Below, piece by piece: positions 26,254-36,173 of a stretch of 64,000 nucleotides of DNA. The stretch's first letter is position 1, and every line of letters begins with the position of its first letter. Location of the stretch: contig JADGAV010000017.1 in the NCBI GenBank assembly GCA_015231825.1, positions 28,369-92,368 of the forward strand. The letters run 5' to 3'. Origin of the DNA: SAR324 cluster bacterium. Its GTDB lineage: Bacteria; SAR324; NAC60-12. The notes beneath the pieces were generated by a model, which saw only the letters and a program-made list of their open reading frames with translations, ran no database searches and was not told where the DNA came from. Made by a program: the position numbers and the translations under genes.

Positions 26254-26580
26254 ATGTCAAACGAAAAAGTTGTTCATCTAACTGATACGACCTTTGATGA
26301 GGAAATTAAGTCCGGCTTCACCCTCGTCGATTTTTGGGCAGAATGGTGCGGTCCGTGCTTAGCTCTGGCGCCTGCAATTGATGAATTGGCGAATACCTAT
26401 GATGGTCAGTTAAAAGTCTGTAAAGTCGATGTTGACAGTAACCAAACGATCCCAGCTCGCTTCGGCATTCGGGGGATCCCAACTGTCATTCTCTTTAAGG
26501 ATGGTGAACAGGCCGATATGTTTACTGGAAACAGTCCCCAAAAAATTAAGGAAATGGTGGATCGCGCGCTCGTTAATTAA
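26254..26580 (+). CDS. trxA: Thioredoxin
   Basis: 108 residues, standard thioredoxin length. The redox motif is WCGPC (residues 31-35) and the cis-proline loop GIPTVILF is intact (about 73-80). It reduces protein disulfides in the cytoplasm. The residue after the second cysteine is leucine (CGPCLALAP) where most thioredoxins have Lys or Arg, a mild oddity near the active site. It has its own strong ribosome site, AAGGAG, and a possible promoter. truA follows 11 bases later, so the two may be cotranscribed. Confidence 0.95.
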   Translation: MSNEKVVHLTDTTFDEEIKSGFTLVDFWAEWCGPCLALAPAIDELANTYDGQLKVCKVDVDSNQTIPARFGIRGIPTVILFKDGEQADMFTGNSPQKIKEMVDRALVN

Positions 26581-26591
26581 AATTCATTCTA

Positions 26592-27404
26592 TTGGCTTCT
26601 TTGAAACAAAAATCATCGTTAGTCAATTGGTTAATGCTACTCGCCTATGACGGGTTTCATTATCATGGCTGGCAAATTCAAACTTCACATAACACGATTG
26701 AAGCCGAGCTGGAAAAAGCGATTCAAACGCTAACAGGAAAAAAAGTGAAGATTTGCGGGGCCGGGCGCACCGATGCCCAGGTCCATGCCCTGAATCAAAC
26801 TGCCAGCTTTTTTTCCGACGCTGATTTCTCTCCACTAAAATGGCGGACTGCTCTCAATGCGGTTCTCCCTTCTGACATTACCGTCAAATCAGTGTTAGCA
26901 GTCCCAGAGTGCTTCCACGCGCGTCACAACTCCATTGCAAAACGTTACCGATACCTAATTTTCAATCATCCATTCCCTTCACCGTTCAGTCCCCACTACA
27001 GCTGGTGGATTCAAAAGCCTCTGGACCTGGCAGCGATGAAAGAGGCCGCGAGATATTTCATCGGTGAACACGATTTTTCTGCTTTTCGATCTTCACAGTG
27101 TTCTTCACCTTCACCTGTCAAAAATATCAAGGAAATCTCAATTCGTTCTGAGGATACTCCAATCCAATCCCTATCTATTGAAATTGAAGCAAATTCTTTT
27201 TTACAGCACATGGTTAGGATTATTGTAGGCACACTCGTAGACGTAGGGCAGCATCGTTTTTCTCCCGAAAGTATTTTGCAGATGCTCAAAAGCCGAGATA
27301 GACAGAAAAGTGGAAAAACTGCGCCTCCTTATGGCTTGTATGTGCTATCAGTGATATACAAATCTCATGAAATTCAGTGGCCTTCCTCCACACTTTCACA
27401 GTAG
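26592..27404 (+). CDS. truA: tRNA pseudouridine synthase A (positions 38-40)
   Basis: 270 residues. The catalytic aspartate is in GAGRTDAQVHALNQTA, the invariant TruA motif, and the N-terminal LLAYDGFHYHGWQIQ and C-terminal QHMVRIIVGTLVDVGQ blocks are standard. It converts U38-U40 of tRNA anticodon arms to pseudouridine. The start used is TTG at 26592 without an obvious ribosome site; an ATG at 26634 would cut into the first beta strand and is less attractive. It sits between trxA and uvrB on the same strand. Confidence 0.93.
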   Translation: MASLKQKSSLVNWLMLLAYDGFHYHGWQIQTSHNTIEAELEKAIQTLTGKKVKICGAGRTDAQVHALNQTASFFSDADFSPLKWRTALNAVLPSDITVKSVLAVPECFHARHNSIAKRYRYLIFNHPFPSPFSPHYSWWIQKPLDLAAMKEAARYFIGEHDFSAFRSSQCSSPSPVKNIKEISIRSEDTPIQSLSIEIEANSFLQHMVRIIVGTLVDVGQHRFSPESILQMLKSRDRQKSGKTAPPYGLYVLSVIYKSHEIQWPSSTLSQ

Positions 27405-27440
27405 GTTGGCGATTGATTTCGGCTTTTTTATTTTACTTAA

Positions 27441-29432
27441 ATGTCGACTCCCATGCCCCAATTTGAACTAGAAGCGGACTATTTGCCGACAGGTGATCAA
27501 CCTCAAGCAATCGAGGCTTTACTGGAAGGACTGAAAAAGAACAGGCCGCACCAGGTCTTGCTTGGAATTACAGGGTCCGGGAAAACTTTCACCATGGCCA
27601 ATGTCATTCAGCAACTGCAACGCCCTGCGCTGGTGATAGCTCATAACAAGACTCTGGCTGCACAATTGTATAACGAATTCAAAGATTTCTTTCCAAAAAA
27701 CGCCGTCGAATACTTTGTCAGTTTTTATGACTATTATCAACCAGAAGCGTATGTAGCCAACCGAGACCTGTATATTGAAAAGGATACCGCAATCAATGAC
27801 GAGCTGGAACGCTTGCGATTATCAGCGACCCGATCTCTGCTTGAAAGGGAGGATGTGATAATTGTCAGCAGTGTCTCTTGTATCTATGGATTGGGGTCTC
27901 CTGAAGAATACGGAGATATGATGCTGTTTTTTAAAGTTGGAGACCTCTTTGCACGATCTACGCTGTTGGAGCGCTTGATTGAACTTCGTTATGAAAGAAA
28001 TGATTTTGACTTTCATCGGGGCACTTTTCGAGTTCGAGGTGATGTTATTGAAATTTTCATGGCTGAATCAGATTACGCTATTCGAATCGAGTTGTTTGGA
28101 GATGAGGTGGAACGGTTGACAAAATTTGATCCTCTTACAGGCAAAAAGTTGGATGCTTTATCCCGAATTGCCGTGTATCCCAATTCACACTATGTAACCC
28201 CTGCTGAAAGGCTTCCTGAAACATTAAAAATGATTCGTGAAGAACTGAATGAACAATTGGCCATTTTTAAGAAACAGGACAAACTGGTTGAATTTCAACG
28301 CTTAAAGCAAAGAACTGAATATGATTTAGAGATGTTGGAAGAAACTGGTTTTTGCAAAGGAATCGAAAATTACAGTCGAATCATCCAGCGTCGCGGTCCT
28401 GGTTCTGCACCTCCCACTTTACTGGACTATTTTCCACGTGATTCACTGATTTTTATCGATGAGAGTCACGTTACCTTGCCTCAGATCCGAGGCATGTACA
28501 ATGGAGATTTTTCTCGAAAATCCAATTTAGTAGAATATGGCTTTCGTCTGCCTTCTGCCTTGGATAATCGACCCTACAAATTTGAAGAATTTGAAAAGAC
28601 TTCCCAGCGTAGAATTTTTGTCTCCGCAACTCCTGCTAAGTATGAACTGTCACAAAAAAATATTACTGTGATTGAACAAGTGATTCGTCCAACCGGGTTA
28701 TTGGACCCTCTCATTGAAGTTCGACCCGTAATGGGGCAGGTAGATGACATTCTCGATGAAATCCGGATTCGCATTGAAAGGAAAGAAAGAGTTTTAATCA
28801 CCACTCTGACAAAACGAATGGCTGAAGATCTCACAGAATATTATGAAGACTTAAATATCCCAGTCCGTTATATGCATTCAGATATTGATGCTATTGAACG
28901 AACCCAAATATTGAGAGATTTAAGGGCGGGAACATTCAGTGTTTTAGTTGGTATCAACTTGTTGAGGGAGGGTCTTGACTTACCAGAAGTATCACTAGTT
29001 GGAATATTTGATGCCGACAAGGAAGGGTTTTTACGCTCAAAACAGTCTCTCATTCAAACCATAGGAAGAGCCGCCCGCAATGTCAATGGAAAGGTGATTA
29101 TGTATGGGGATCAGATCACCGAATCAATGAAAGCAGCAATTGACTTAACAAAACAGCGCAGACAAAGGCAACAAGCCTACAATGAGCAGCACAACATTGT
29201 TCCCAAGACAATTTTTAAACGTCTTCAAGATTCATTGGTTTCGGATGAAACATGCTCAATAGTAGCAGAAACAGAAGCAACATATAGCAATGCAGTACAA
29301 TTGGAGTCTCAAATCAAGCAAATGGATACAGAAATGAGGCAAGCAGCAGAAGCTTTGAACTTCGAACGTGCGGCTGAATTACGGGATCAAGTATCCTTTC
29401 TAAAAAACCGATTAATCGGACTGCAGGAATAG
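27441..29432 (+). CDS. uvrB: Excinuclease ABC subunit B
   Basis: 663 residues, normal length. Helicase-like nucleotide excision repair subunit that is loaded by UvrA and recruits UvrC. Walker [16 protein letters not shown] (about residues 43-57), the beta-hairpin region [20 protein letters not shown], helicase motif [24 protein letters not shown], and a C-terminal UVR domain ([24 protein letters not shown]) for UvrC contact. No LexA-like operator was recognised upstream; the gap to truA is only 36 bases, so it may be read from upstream. Confidence 0.97.
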   Translation: MSTPMPQFELEADYLPTGDQPQAIEALLEGLKKNRPHQVLLGITGSGKTFTMANVIQQLQRPALVIAHNKTLAAQLYNEFKDFFPKNAVEYFVSFYDYYQPEAYVANRDLYIEKDTAINDELERLRLSATRSLLEREDVIIVSSVSCIYGLGSPEEYGDMMLFFKVGDLFARSTLLERLIELRYERNDFDFHRGTFRVRGDVIEIFMAESDYAIRIELFGDEVERLTKFDPLTGKKLDALSRIAVYPNSHYVTPAERLPETLKMIREELNEQLAIFKKQDKLVEFQRLKQRTEYDLEMLEETGFCKGIENYSRIIQRRGPGSAPPTLLDYFPRDSLIFIDESHVTLPQIRGMYNGDFSRKSNLVEYGFRLPSALDNRPYKFEEFEKTSQRRIFVSATPAKYELSQKNITVIEQVIRPTGLLDPLIEVRPVMGQVDDILDEIRIRIERKERVLITTLTKRMAEDLTEYYEDLNIPVRYMHSDIDAIERTQILRDLRAGTFSVLVGINLLREGLDLPEVSLVGIFDADKEGFLRSKQSLIQTIGRAARNVNGKVIMYGDQITESMKAAIDLTKQRRQRQQAYNEQHNIVPKTIFKRLQDSLVSDETCSIVAETEATYSNAVQLESQIKQMDTEMRQAAEALNFERAAELRDQVSFLKNRLIGLQE

Positions 29433-29457
29433 TTTTCTTTTATTTAAACATGCCTTC

Positions 29458-31872
29458 ATGATTGTTGAAATTGCGCTTAACTTACCCCTTTTGAGAACTT
29501 TCGACTATGTTTGGCCCGAACGTCTCAATTCGGCTCCGCAGCTTGGTATTCGGGTTTTGGTACCCTTTGGTTCCCAGAAAAAGAGCGGGGTCCTGGTAAA
29601 AATTAAGGAGATTTCTGATATTCCCAATTTAAAGGAAGTAGAAAATTTTCTTGATGATTCTCCTGTATTTTCATCCGAACTTTTAGATTTGTCTCGATGG
29701 GTTAGTGAATATTACTATTGCGGTTGGGGTGAAGTCTTAAATTCTGCGATTCCAAACGGATTGGGAATCCGGCTTCACACAGTCTTTAACCGTATTGTTG
29801 AATGTCAGAATTTGACCGGATTCAATTCTCTGAGTTCCAACTTTTCTAACCTTGTAAAAACCCATGGCAGTTGGTCGAAAAAAGATTTATTCAGCATACA
29901 GGCTACTGCAAACGATCAAAAGCGAATGACTCAATGGATCAACGATAAAATGGTCCTAAGAGTTCAGTCTTTGGCTGGCACCAAGGTGAAACCCAAAACG
30001 GAACGATGGGTTCGCCTAGTCGGGTCACCCCCCCCAATCAATAAAAATCATCGAAGGCGATCTAAAAAAGATAAAATATTTTCTTTGCTTCGAGAGCAAA
30101 CGGAAATTTCTTTTTCAGAATTAAAAAACTATGTTCCCTCTCCAGCGCAGGTGATTAAAAATCTTGAAGAAAATCAATTTGTTGAAGTTTTTAGAAAAAG
30201 AGTTTACAGGCGATTTCTACCCAATCGAATTCCAGATCCGGAACCTTTTTTGTCCCTATCTTTCGACCAGGACAGAGCATACCACAGCATTGTAGAATCG
30301 ATCATACAGGAATCTTTTAAAACTTTTCTGTTGCATGGAGTTACAGGAAGTGGAAAAACCGAAATATATCTTCATGCCGTACGAAAATCCTTAGAAAGAG
30401 GAAAGCAGTGCCTTATTTTGGTTCCCGAAATATCGTTGACTCCACAGTTGGTTAATCGTTTTCGATCTCGATTTGGTGATCGTATTGCTGTTTTACACAG
30501 TGGTATGGAAGATGGAGAACGCTTTGATGAGTGGTCCAAGATTCTTCAACAGGATGTCTCAATTGCCATTGGAGCCAGGAGTGCAGTATACGCTCCGTTG
30601 GAAAACATCGGTTTGATCATTGTAGATGAAGAGCATGATTCATCCTATAAACAGGAAGATTCTCCGCGGTATCATGGTAGAGATGTTGCCATTTACCGCG
30701 CTTTTTGTTCAGGTGCAACAGTGATTTTGGGTTCTGCAACACCGTCTTTGGAATCAATCTACAATGTCACTAAGGAAAAATATTACTATTTGGCACTTCC
30801 ATCTCGGATTCCTGGTGCGGTTCTTCCTGAAATAACTTTGTTGGATCTGAAACATTGTCAGAGACAAAAAGGGAGCTATTTTTTCTCAGTACAATTGATT
30901 GAGGGAATTCGTCAACGTCTGTTGCGTAGGGAACAGTGCCTTTTGTTTTTAAACCGTCGCGGGTATGCAAATCTGATCCAGTGTCAAGTTTGTGAAGAAG
31001 TGCTTGTCTGTCCAAACTGCAGCTTGAGCCTGGTATACCATCAAAGCCTGGGCTCGCTTCAGTGTCATCAATGCGGATATATTTCAGCTCTAGTTCGGCG
31101 TTGTCCTCATTGTTCAGAATCTGCCCTTAAAATTCTTGGTGTTGGGACTGAACAAATAGAATCAGAATTGAAAACTATTTTTCCAGAAGCCAAAATAATG
31201 AGGATGGACCGGGACACTTTGAGTCGGAAGCACAGTTTGTTGAAAATGTTGGATCAAATCGGAAACAATAAAGTTGATATTGTTGTTGGCACTCAGCTTG
31301 TCACTAAAGGTCATGATTTCAGCAACATTACTTTGGTTGGTGTGATACTCGCGGATTTATCGCTCAATTTTCCTGATTTCAGGTCAGCTGAAAAAACTTT
31401 TCAGCTTTTGACCCAGGTGGCCGGGCGTGCAGGGCGCGGTGATAAACATGGTGAAGTTCTCATTCAAACATACAATCCCCAACACCATAGTATACAATGT
31501 ACGCAAACTCAAAACTATGAAGAATTTCATAAAATCGAGCTTGGCTATCGCAAGCAGTTAAACACACCTCCTTATATCAATTTAGTCCTAATCACCTTCA
31601 GCAGTCCAAAAGAATTGCGTGCCCGGTCCTTAGCTACTCAATTTGATGCAAATCTTTCCCATGCTGATGAAATCAATTTTTATCAGATGGGTCCATTGGA
31701 AGCCCCAATCAAAAAGATTAGTAAACGATTTCGTTGGATGATAATTTTAAAGGCGGATCGAATAAAACTCCTTCACGCTCTCCTCAACAAAGCCATGCAT
31801 TCTCCCAAACCTATTTCTAAAGGACCTGCCGACCGAATATCAATTGATATCAATCCTTATAGCTTTCTGTAG
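29458..31872 (+). CDS. priA: Primosomal replication restart helicase PriA
   Basis: 804 residues, somewhat longer than the usual 730. The N-terminal 3'-OH-binding domain starts VEIALNLPLLRTFDYVWPE. The helicase core has LHGVTGSGKTEIYLHAV, VDEEHDSSYKQED, LGSATPS and VAGRAGRGDKHGEV. Eight cysteines of the zinc domain are intact (CQVCEEVLVCPNC... CHQCG... CPHC). PriA reloads the replisome at stalled forks. The ATG at 29458 follows uvrB by 25 bases, and the gene is probably the end of the trxA-truA-uvrB-priA run. Confidence 0.97.
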   Translation: MIVEIALNLPLLRTFDYVWPERLNSAPQLGIRVLVPFGSQKKSGVLVKIKEISDIPNLKEVENFLDDSPVFSSELLDLSRWVSEYYYCGWGEVLNSAIPNGLGIRLHTVFNRIVECQNLTGFNSLSSNFSNLVKTHGSWSKKDLFSIQATANDQKRMTQWINDKMVLRVQSLAGTKVKPKTERWVRLVGSPPPINKNHRRRSKKDKIFSLLREQTEISFSELKNYVPSPAQVIKNLEENQFVEVFRKRVYRRFLPNRIPDPEPFLSLSFDQDRAYHSIVESIIQESFKTFLLHGVTGSGKTEIYLHAVRKSLERGKQCLILVPEISLTPQLVNRFRSRFGDRIAVLHSGMEDGERFDEWSKILQQDVSIAIGARSAVYAPLENIGLIIVDEEHDSSYKQEDSPRYHGRDVAIYRAFCSGATVILGSATPSLESIYNVTKEKYYYLALPSRIPGAVLPEITLLDLKHCQRQKGSYFFSVQLIEGIRQRLLRREQCLLFLNRRGYANLIQCQVCEEVLVCPNCSLSLVYHQSLGSLQCHQCGYISALVRRCPHCSESALKILGVGTEQIESELKTIFPEAKIMRMDRDTLSRKHSLLKMLDQIGNNKVDIVVGTQLVTKGHDFSNITLVGVILADLSLNFPDFRSAEKTFQLLTQVAGRAGRGDKHGEVLIQTYNPQHHSIQCTQTQNYEEFHKIELGYRKQLNTPPYINLVLITFSSPKELRARSLATQFDANLSHADEINFYQMGPLEAPIKKISKRFRWMIILKADRIKLLHALLNKAMHSPKPISKGPADRISIDINPYSFL

Positions 31873-32178
31873 AATTTTTTATTATATGAAATTTTTGATG
31901 TTCATCATTTTTTGTCTTTTTTGGAGTGTTGTTTTCGTATTTTCCTATCAAAGAATTGACAGCAATGGTTTTGTATCCCAACATTCCATGATAAACTGAT
32001 TTTTGTTCAAAGCTATATCATGATTAGTCAAGTCCCACAAAGATTGCCTCACGTTCGTTTGACGAACTCATATTTGGGAATATAACTTATTTTTTTTAAA
32101 TTGGGTGAGTGATTATAGGTAGGATTTATTTGAAATTAACTTGGGAATCTATAGTGTTTCTTCGTTCTCACAGTTTTT
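31873..32178. other. Convergent intergenic region
   Basis: 306 AT-rich bases between the converging priA and phosphohexomutase genes. It holds one weak six-base-pair hairpin (GTTCGT/ACGAAC, 32053-32067) and several T- and A-runs that could terminate transcription, but no clean intrinsic terminator. A possible small gene in its first part is listed separately. Confidence 0.4.
31886..31999 (+). CDS. Possible 37-residue small membrane protein
   Basis: An ATG 14 bases after the priA stop opens a 37-codon frame starting MKFLMFIIFCLFWSVVFVFSYQRID, which reads as one hydrophobic helix followed by a short polar tail. There is no recognisable ribosome site, so expression would need coupling to priA termination. 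AT-rich DNA yields hydrophobic frames by chance, so this is weak. Confidence 0.2.
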   Translation: MKFLMFIIFCLFWSVVFVFSYQRIDSNGFVSQHSMIN

Positions 32179-34338
32179 TTATGGATTGATATTTTCTGAA
32201 CGTTCAGAAAATTTCAGCAGAATTTTTCCTCGTTCTGACAAGTTCCACAACTGACCGACGCTTTGAATCAATTTTTGCTTCACATTCATTTCACTCAAAA
32301 GGCGAACCAAGGAAACCTCCAAATCGTTTACAATTTTTATTTGATCACTGGACAGAGCATTTACTCCTAACTGTTTAAGAATTAAAAGCTCTGCCTGCGC
32401 ATAGATCTTCTTGAGATCTTTAACTCGAGGAAGAATATATCGATAAATTTGTTCACTCAATTCATTTAGAACAGTTTGATCTTTCATTCGTCCTCGCAGA
32501 TAAAGAGACATTTTATCTTCAGTTCCGGAATTTCTTAGAAATATTGAAGCCACGGTCTTATCATCTTCTTCAACTAAAAAATAAATCATATTGGGTTCTT
32601 CTGAACGATAAACATCACGAACAGAATTACCCGGCCATTTAGATTTGATCTGATCACTAATAAAACCAACAATCATCTTACGGAACTCTGAGTCGGGGTT
32701 CATCAGATCTGAATCGACATAATAAATAGAATCACTTTTGTGAAACCCATGTTCGAAAGGTTTATGCAACCATTTATAAAAATCTTCATTGTCAGCAGGA
32801 CGTAAATTTTCAATGGCAGAAAAAGAATTTAAGGCACTTTTAAGACCGTTACCGATATAAATTGGGTATATCCCACCAGAATTCAAAAAACCCATTGTAA
32901 TAATATGACCAGATTCTTCACATCCAATCAAAAACTGAGAACTCCCCAATTGATTCAATTCATTTCGCATTGAAATGTAACCCAACTTGCTTCCTCCCTC
33001 TTCAAAGTATAAGCTTTCAATCTTTTTAAAGGCCTGAACAATCTTTAGAGCTTCGAAGTTGGAACTGTGAATCATTTCTGAAAGTAACAACTCAAATGCT
33101 TCTAGCGAATGAACAAATTTTGGTGTAGATAAAGCTTCACGATAGAATCTGCTGCGAACAGTCCAGTCAGCCAAAAAAGCTTGCCACAAAATCCATTTGT
33201 CACCGACAGCAGACTGACGGGATTCAAACCCCATTTTACGGACTGCACGACTTGACTCCATATCACTTTCAACTGTATCCACATATAGAGGAACAGTTTT
33301 ACCCCACGCCCCTGTATCTTTCAAATACTGAGCTTGTAAAAAAGCAAGTTTATCCCCAGAAAGAACAATAAGATCATCTTCAAATGCATCATAGTCCAAA
33401 CGAAAATATCGGTCACCATCACCATCAAATACAACCGCAGTACAAAAAGCAGATCCGCTCTTAATGGCGGTTCTCTGTCGCCGTCCTTCATCCAATAATC
33501 GAACCAGAGTATCATAGTTAGCAAATCGGCCCGTCGATTCAACTATCATATCAGCAGGAATTCGTGCTACCCCTTCCAGATCAGCAACCCCGGAATTCTT
33601 GTTAATTTCCTGATTGAAATCGACATTCGTGTAAATGATTCGTTCCACCGGCAGTTCTTCAAAGATCTTTTGGATGATTTTTGAAAATGCGCCGTTGGCT
33701 GCATCAACAACTAAGGTTATCCGATCAAATGAAGTTGGGCTCAGCCAGGAGTTGAACTTGCTCAAACTGAATTCGATGAAAACGTCTGACGCTTCTTCAC
33801 TTCGATCAAACACTTTACCTTGCAGAGTTTCATGAGCGAGTAATTTCCAATCAAACTGGAACAACTTGTCCGAGAAAATCTGATCATCCGCAGGAAATAA
33901 TTTCAATCCAAGAGCACCAAGGAAGATTTTTATCCCATTTTGGTCACTGGGATTATGGGAAGCAGTCAATACGAATGCACACTTTGCTTTAGCATGCAGT
34001 AAATAAAGTGCAATTGCCGGCGTTGGTAAAACTCCCACAGTCAATACCGTCAATCCCGATTTTTGAATTCCTCTTATGGCTGCCTGACTGAAAACTCCCT
34101 CCCGGTCACGAGGATCCCAGCCAATAACAATAGAATCACCAGGATTTGCAAAACCGGAATGAATTAATTCACGGCAAAAAACATATGTGTACAGTTCAAA
34201 AAAAGAATCAGTTAAGACACCCAGTTCGGTGTAAGCGAGGATTGGATTGTGCACAGAACAGGATTCACTGGACTGAGTTCTCCCGCGAATTCCGTCAGTT
34301 CCTTGCAGACGTTGCGTTGGTGGGGATAATGTTGTCAT
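32179..34338 (-). CDS. Phosphohexomutase (phosphoglucomutase/phosphomannomutase/GlmM superfamily), extended
   Basis: 719 residues, far longer than the 440-560 usual in the superfamily. The phosphoserine is S127 in VLTASHNPSDQNGIKIF. The metal-binding loop is DGDGDRYF at about 306-313, and the phosphate-binding loop LRNSGTEDKMSLYLRG lies near residue 610. The extra length is inserted after the metal loop (about 355-450) and in a helical C-terminal extension (about 640-719). It is the last of three tightly packed genes (nucleotidylyltransferase, glmS, mutase), so the likely reaction is glucosamine-6-phosphate to glucosamine-1-phosphate, the GlmM step. Specificity is inferred from context, since glucose or mannose phosphates are also possible. 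Confidence 0.75.
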   Translation of the reverse strand: MTTLSPPTQRLQGTDGIRGRTQSSESCSVHNPILAYTELGVLTDSFFELYTYVFCRELIHSGFANPGDSIVIGWDPRDREGVFSQAAIRGIQKSGLTVLTVGVLPTPAIALYLLHAKAKCAFVLTASHNPSDQNGIKIFLGALGLKLFPADDQIFSDKLFQFDWKLLAHETLQGKVFDRSEEASDVFIEFSLSKFNSWLSPTSFDRITLVVDAANGAFSKIIQKIFEELPVERIIYTNVDFNQEINKNSGVADLEGVARIPADMIVESTGRFANYDTLVRLLDEGRRQRTAIKSGSAFCTAVVFDGDGDRYFRLDYDAFEDDLIVLSGDKLAFLQAQYLKDTGAWGKTVPLYVDTVESDMESSRAVRKMGFESRQSAVGDKWILWQAFLADWTVRSRFYREALSTPKFVHSLEAFELLLSEMIHSSNFEALKIVQAFKKIESLYFEEGGSKLGYISMRNELNQLGSSQFLIGCEESGHIITMGFLNSGGIYPIYIGNGLKSALNSFSAIENLRPADNEDFYKWLHKPFEHGFHKSDSIYYVDSDLMNPDSEFRKMIVGFISDQIKSKWPGNSVRDVYRSEEPNMIYFLVEEDDKTVASIFLRNSGTEDKMSLYLRGRMKDQTVLNELSEQIYRYILPRVKDLKKIYAQAELLILKQLGVNALSSDQIKIVNDLEVSLVRLLSEMNVKQKLIQSVGQLWNLSERGKILLKFSERSENINP

Positions 34339-34343
34339 TTATT

Positions 34344-36164
34344 TCAGGCCACTGTCACCGATTTTGCCAAATTTCTAGGCTTATCGATGTTTCGATTCAA
34401 TTTAAGAGCGGAATAGTAGGCAAACAACTGAGCCATGATCATTTCCAAAAAAGGAGCCACTAAAAAATGTACCTTCGGCAAGCGAATCAAGTGGTCCAAT
34501 AACTGCTCTGATTTTTCATCCCCTTCAAAAATGAATCCATAAACCTTACCACCTCGTGCTTTGATTTCTTCAATCGCTATCAGCGTTCTTTCATGCAAAT
34601 CAATTTGATCCGGAGGAGGAACAAAAAACAAAGAATAGAGACTTTCATCAATCATCGCCAAGGTGCCGTGTTTGAGAAACCCGGTTGCCATTCCTTCGGC
34701 GTGAAGATAGGTTACTTCTTTCATCTTGAGAGCAGATTCCATGGCAACTGGAAAATAGACACCGCAACCCAAAAACAACCAGTTGTGAATTTTGACAGAC
34801 GTATCAGCCATGTTTCTGATAAAGCCTGACTGCTCATTCAGGGCGGTTTCAATTACATCAGGAAAATCTTCTAATGCGGTATAATATTCCTTATATTGAT
34901 CTTCGGAAAGATGATTGTCCAGTCGGGCTACTTCAAGAACGATTCTCAACAAAATCATCATCTGGGAAAATGCAGCTTTTGTGGAAACTACACAAATTTC
35001 TGCACCGGATCCCTGCATGATTACGTTATCAACCATCATGCTAATCGCTGAGCCCATTACATTCACAATCGCCCCCGTTTTCGATTGAAACGATTTTGCA
35101 AAGTTAATTGCCATTTTAGTATCATAAGTTTCACCCGATTGTGATACCGTTAGCATCATATTTTTATCAGACAATATCGCAATGTCTTTAAATTCATCTG
35201 AACTGACCGCAGGCAAATGTCGTTTTGCAAACTGAGCAAAAAAATATTGTCCTACCATGGAGACATAGAATGTTGTTCCAACCCCTACCAAATAACAAAG
35301 TTGGGATTGCTGAATCATTTTTGCCATTTTTTCAATTTCTTCTTTTTCAATTTTTAAAGCCTGCTTTGTGGTAAAAGGCTGATCAAAAATTTCCTTAAGC
35401 ATGTAGTGAGAGTACCCCCCCTTTTTAGTCGATTCAACATCCCAATGGATGGTGAACACATTCTTTTCTTTCTCTTCCTTTGTAGCAACATCCTTAATTC
35501 GGTAGTCCTGTTTGCCGACGATGGCATATTCTCCGTCATCCAAAGTGACGGCTGTTTTGGTAAACTCAAGAAAAGCATTAATGTCAGACCCAATAAAATT
35601 GCGACTTTCTCCTAAACCCAGCATCAAAGGTGAAACATTTTTGGCACAAAACAAAAGGTCCGGTTCATGGATACTGATCATCGCAGTCGCAAAAGCCCCT
35701 TCTACCTGGAGCAGAGACGATACAAAGGCATTTTCGACATTTGGACTTTGAGCATAGGCACGTTCTACTAAATGGGCAAAAACTTCTGAATCGGTCATGG
35801 AACGAAATTCGAACCCTTCTGCAGACAATTCAGACTTTAATTTCTGATAGTTAGAAAATATTCCATTGTGAACAATAGCAAATTCCATATTGGCAGAAAA
35901 ATGGGGATGGGAATTTTCTTTCGTTACTCCTCCATGAGTTGCCCATCGGGTATGGGCGATTCCCAGGTTTCCAACCAACTGGGTCAGTCGTTCCTTTTTG
36001 TTCACTTCATCAACTTCACCTGTATTTTTACGTAACTGAATTTTTCCCTCTGCATAGACAGCAAGCCCACAAGAATCATATCCCCGGTATTCCAAATTTC
36101 GTATAGAGCTGAATAAATCTTTTGCAATGTTTTCCGAACTGACAATTCCACTAATTCCACACAT
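34344..36164 (-). CDS. glmS: Glutamine-fructose-6-phosphate aminotransferase (isomerizing)
   Basis: 606 residues. The start MCGISGIV exposes the catalytic N-terminal cysteine after Met removal. The glutaminase half has HTRWATHGGVTKENSHPH and VHNGIFSNY; the isomerase half has two SIS domains with VSQSGETYDTKMAI and ends DKPRNLAKSVTVA, the signature terminus. It makes glucosamine-6-phosphate from fructose-6-phosphate and glutamine, opening UDP-GlcNAc synthesis for peptidoglycan and LPS. It lies between the nucleotidylyltransferase (9-base gap) and the mutase (5-base gap). No glmS ribozyme is expected, since the upstream gap is only 9 bases. Confidence 0.95.
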   Translation of the reverse strand: MCGISGIVSSENIAKDLFSSIRNLEYRGYDSCGLAVYAEGKIQLRKNTGEVDEVNKKERLTQLVGNLGIAHTRWATHGGVTKENSHPHFSANMEFAIVHNGIFSNYQKLKSELSAEGFEFRSMTDSEVFAHLVERAYAQSPNVENAFVSSLLQVEGAFATAMISIHEPDLLFCAKNVSPLMLGLGESRNFIGSDINAFLEFTKTAVTLDDGEYAIVGKQDYRIKDVATKEEKEKNVFTIHWDVESTKKGGYSHYMLKEIFDQPFTTKQALKIEKEEIEKMAKMIQQSQLCYLVGVGTTFYVSMVGQYFFAQFAKRHLPAVSSDEFKDIAILSDKNMMLTVSQSGETYDTKMAINFAKSFQSKTGAIVNVMGSAISMMVDNVIMQGSGAEICVVSTKAAFSQMMILLRIVLEVARLDNHLSEDQYKEYYTALEDFPDVIETALNEQSGFIRNMADTSVKIHNWLFLGCGVYFPVAMESALKMKEVTYLHAEGMATGFLKHGTLAMIDESLYSLFFVPPPDQIDLHERTLIAIEEIKARGGKVYGFIFEGDEKSEQLLDHLIRLPKVHFLVAPFLEMIMAQLFAYYSALKLNRNIDKPRNLAKSVTVA

Positions 36165-36173
36165 TTACTATCC

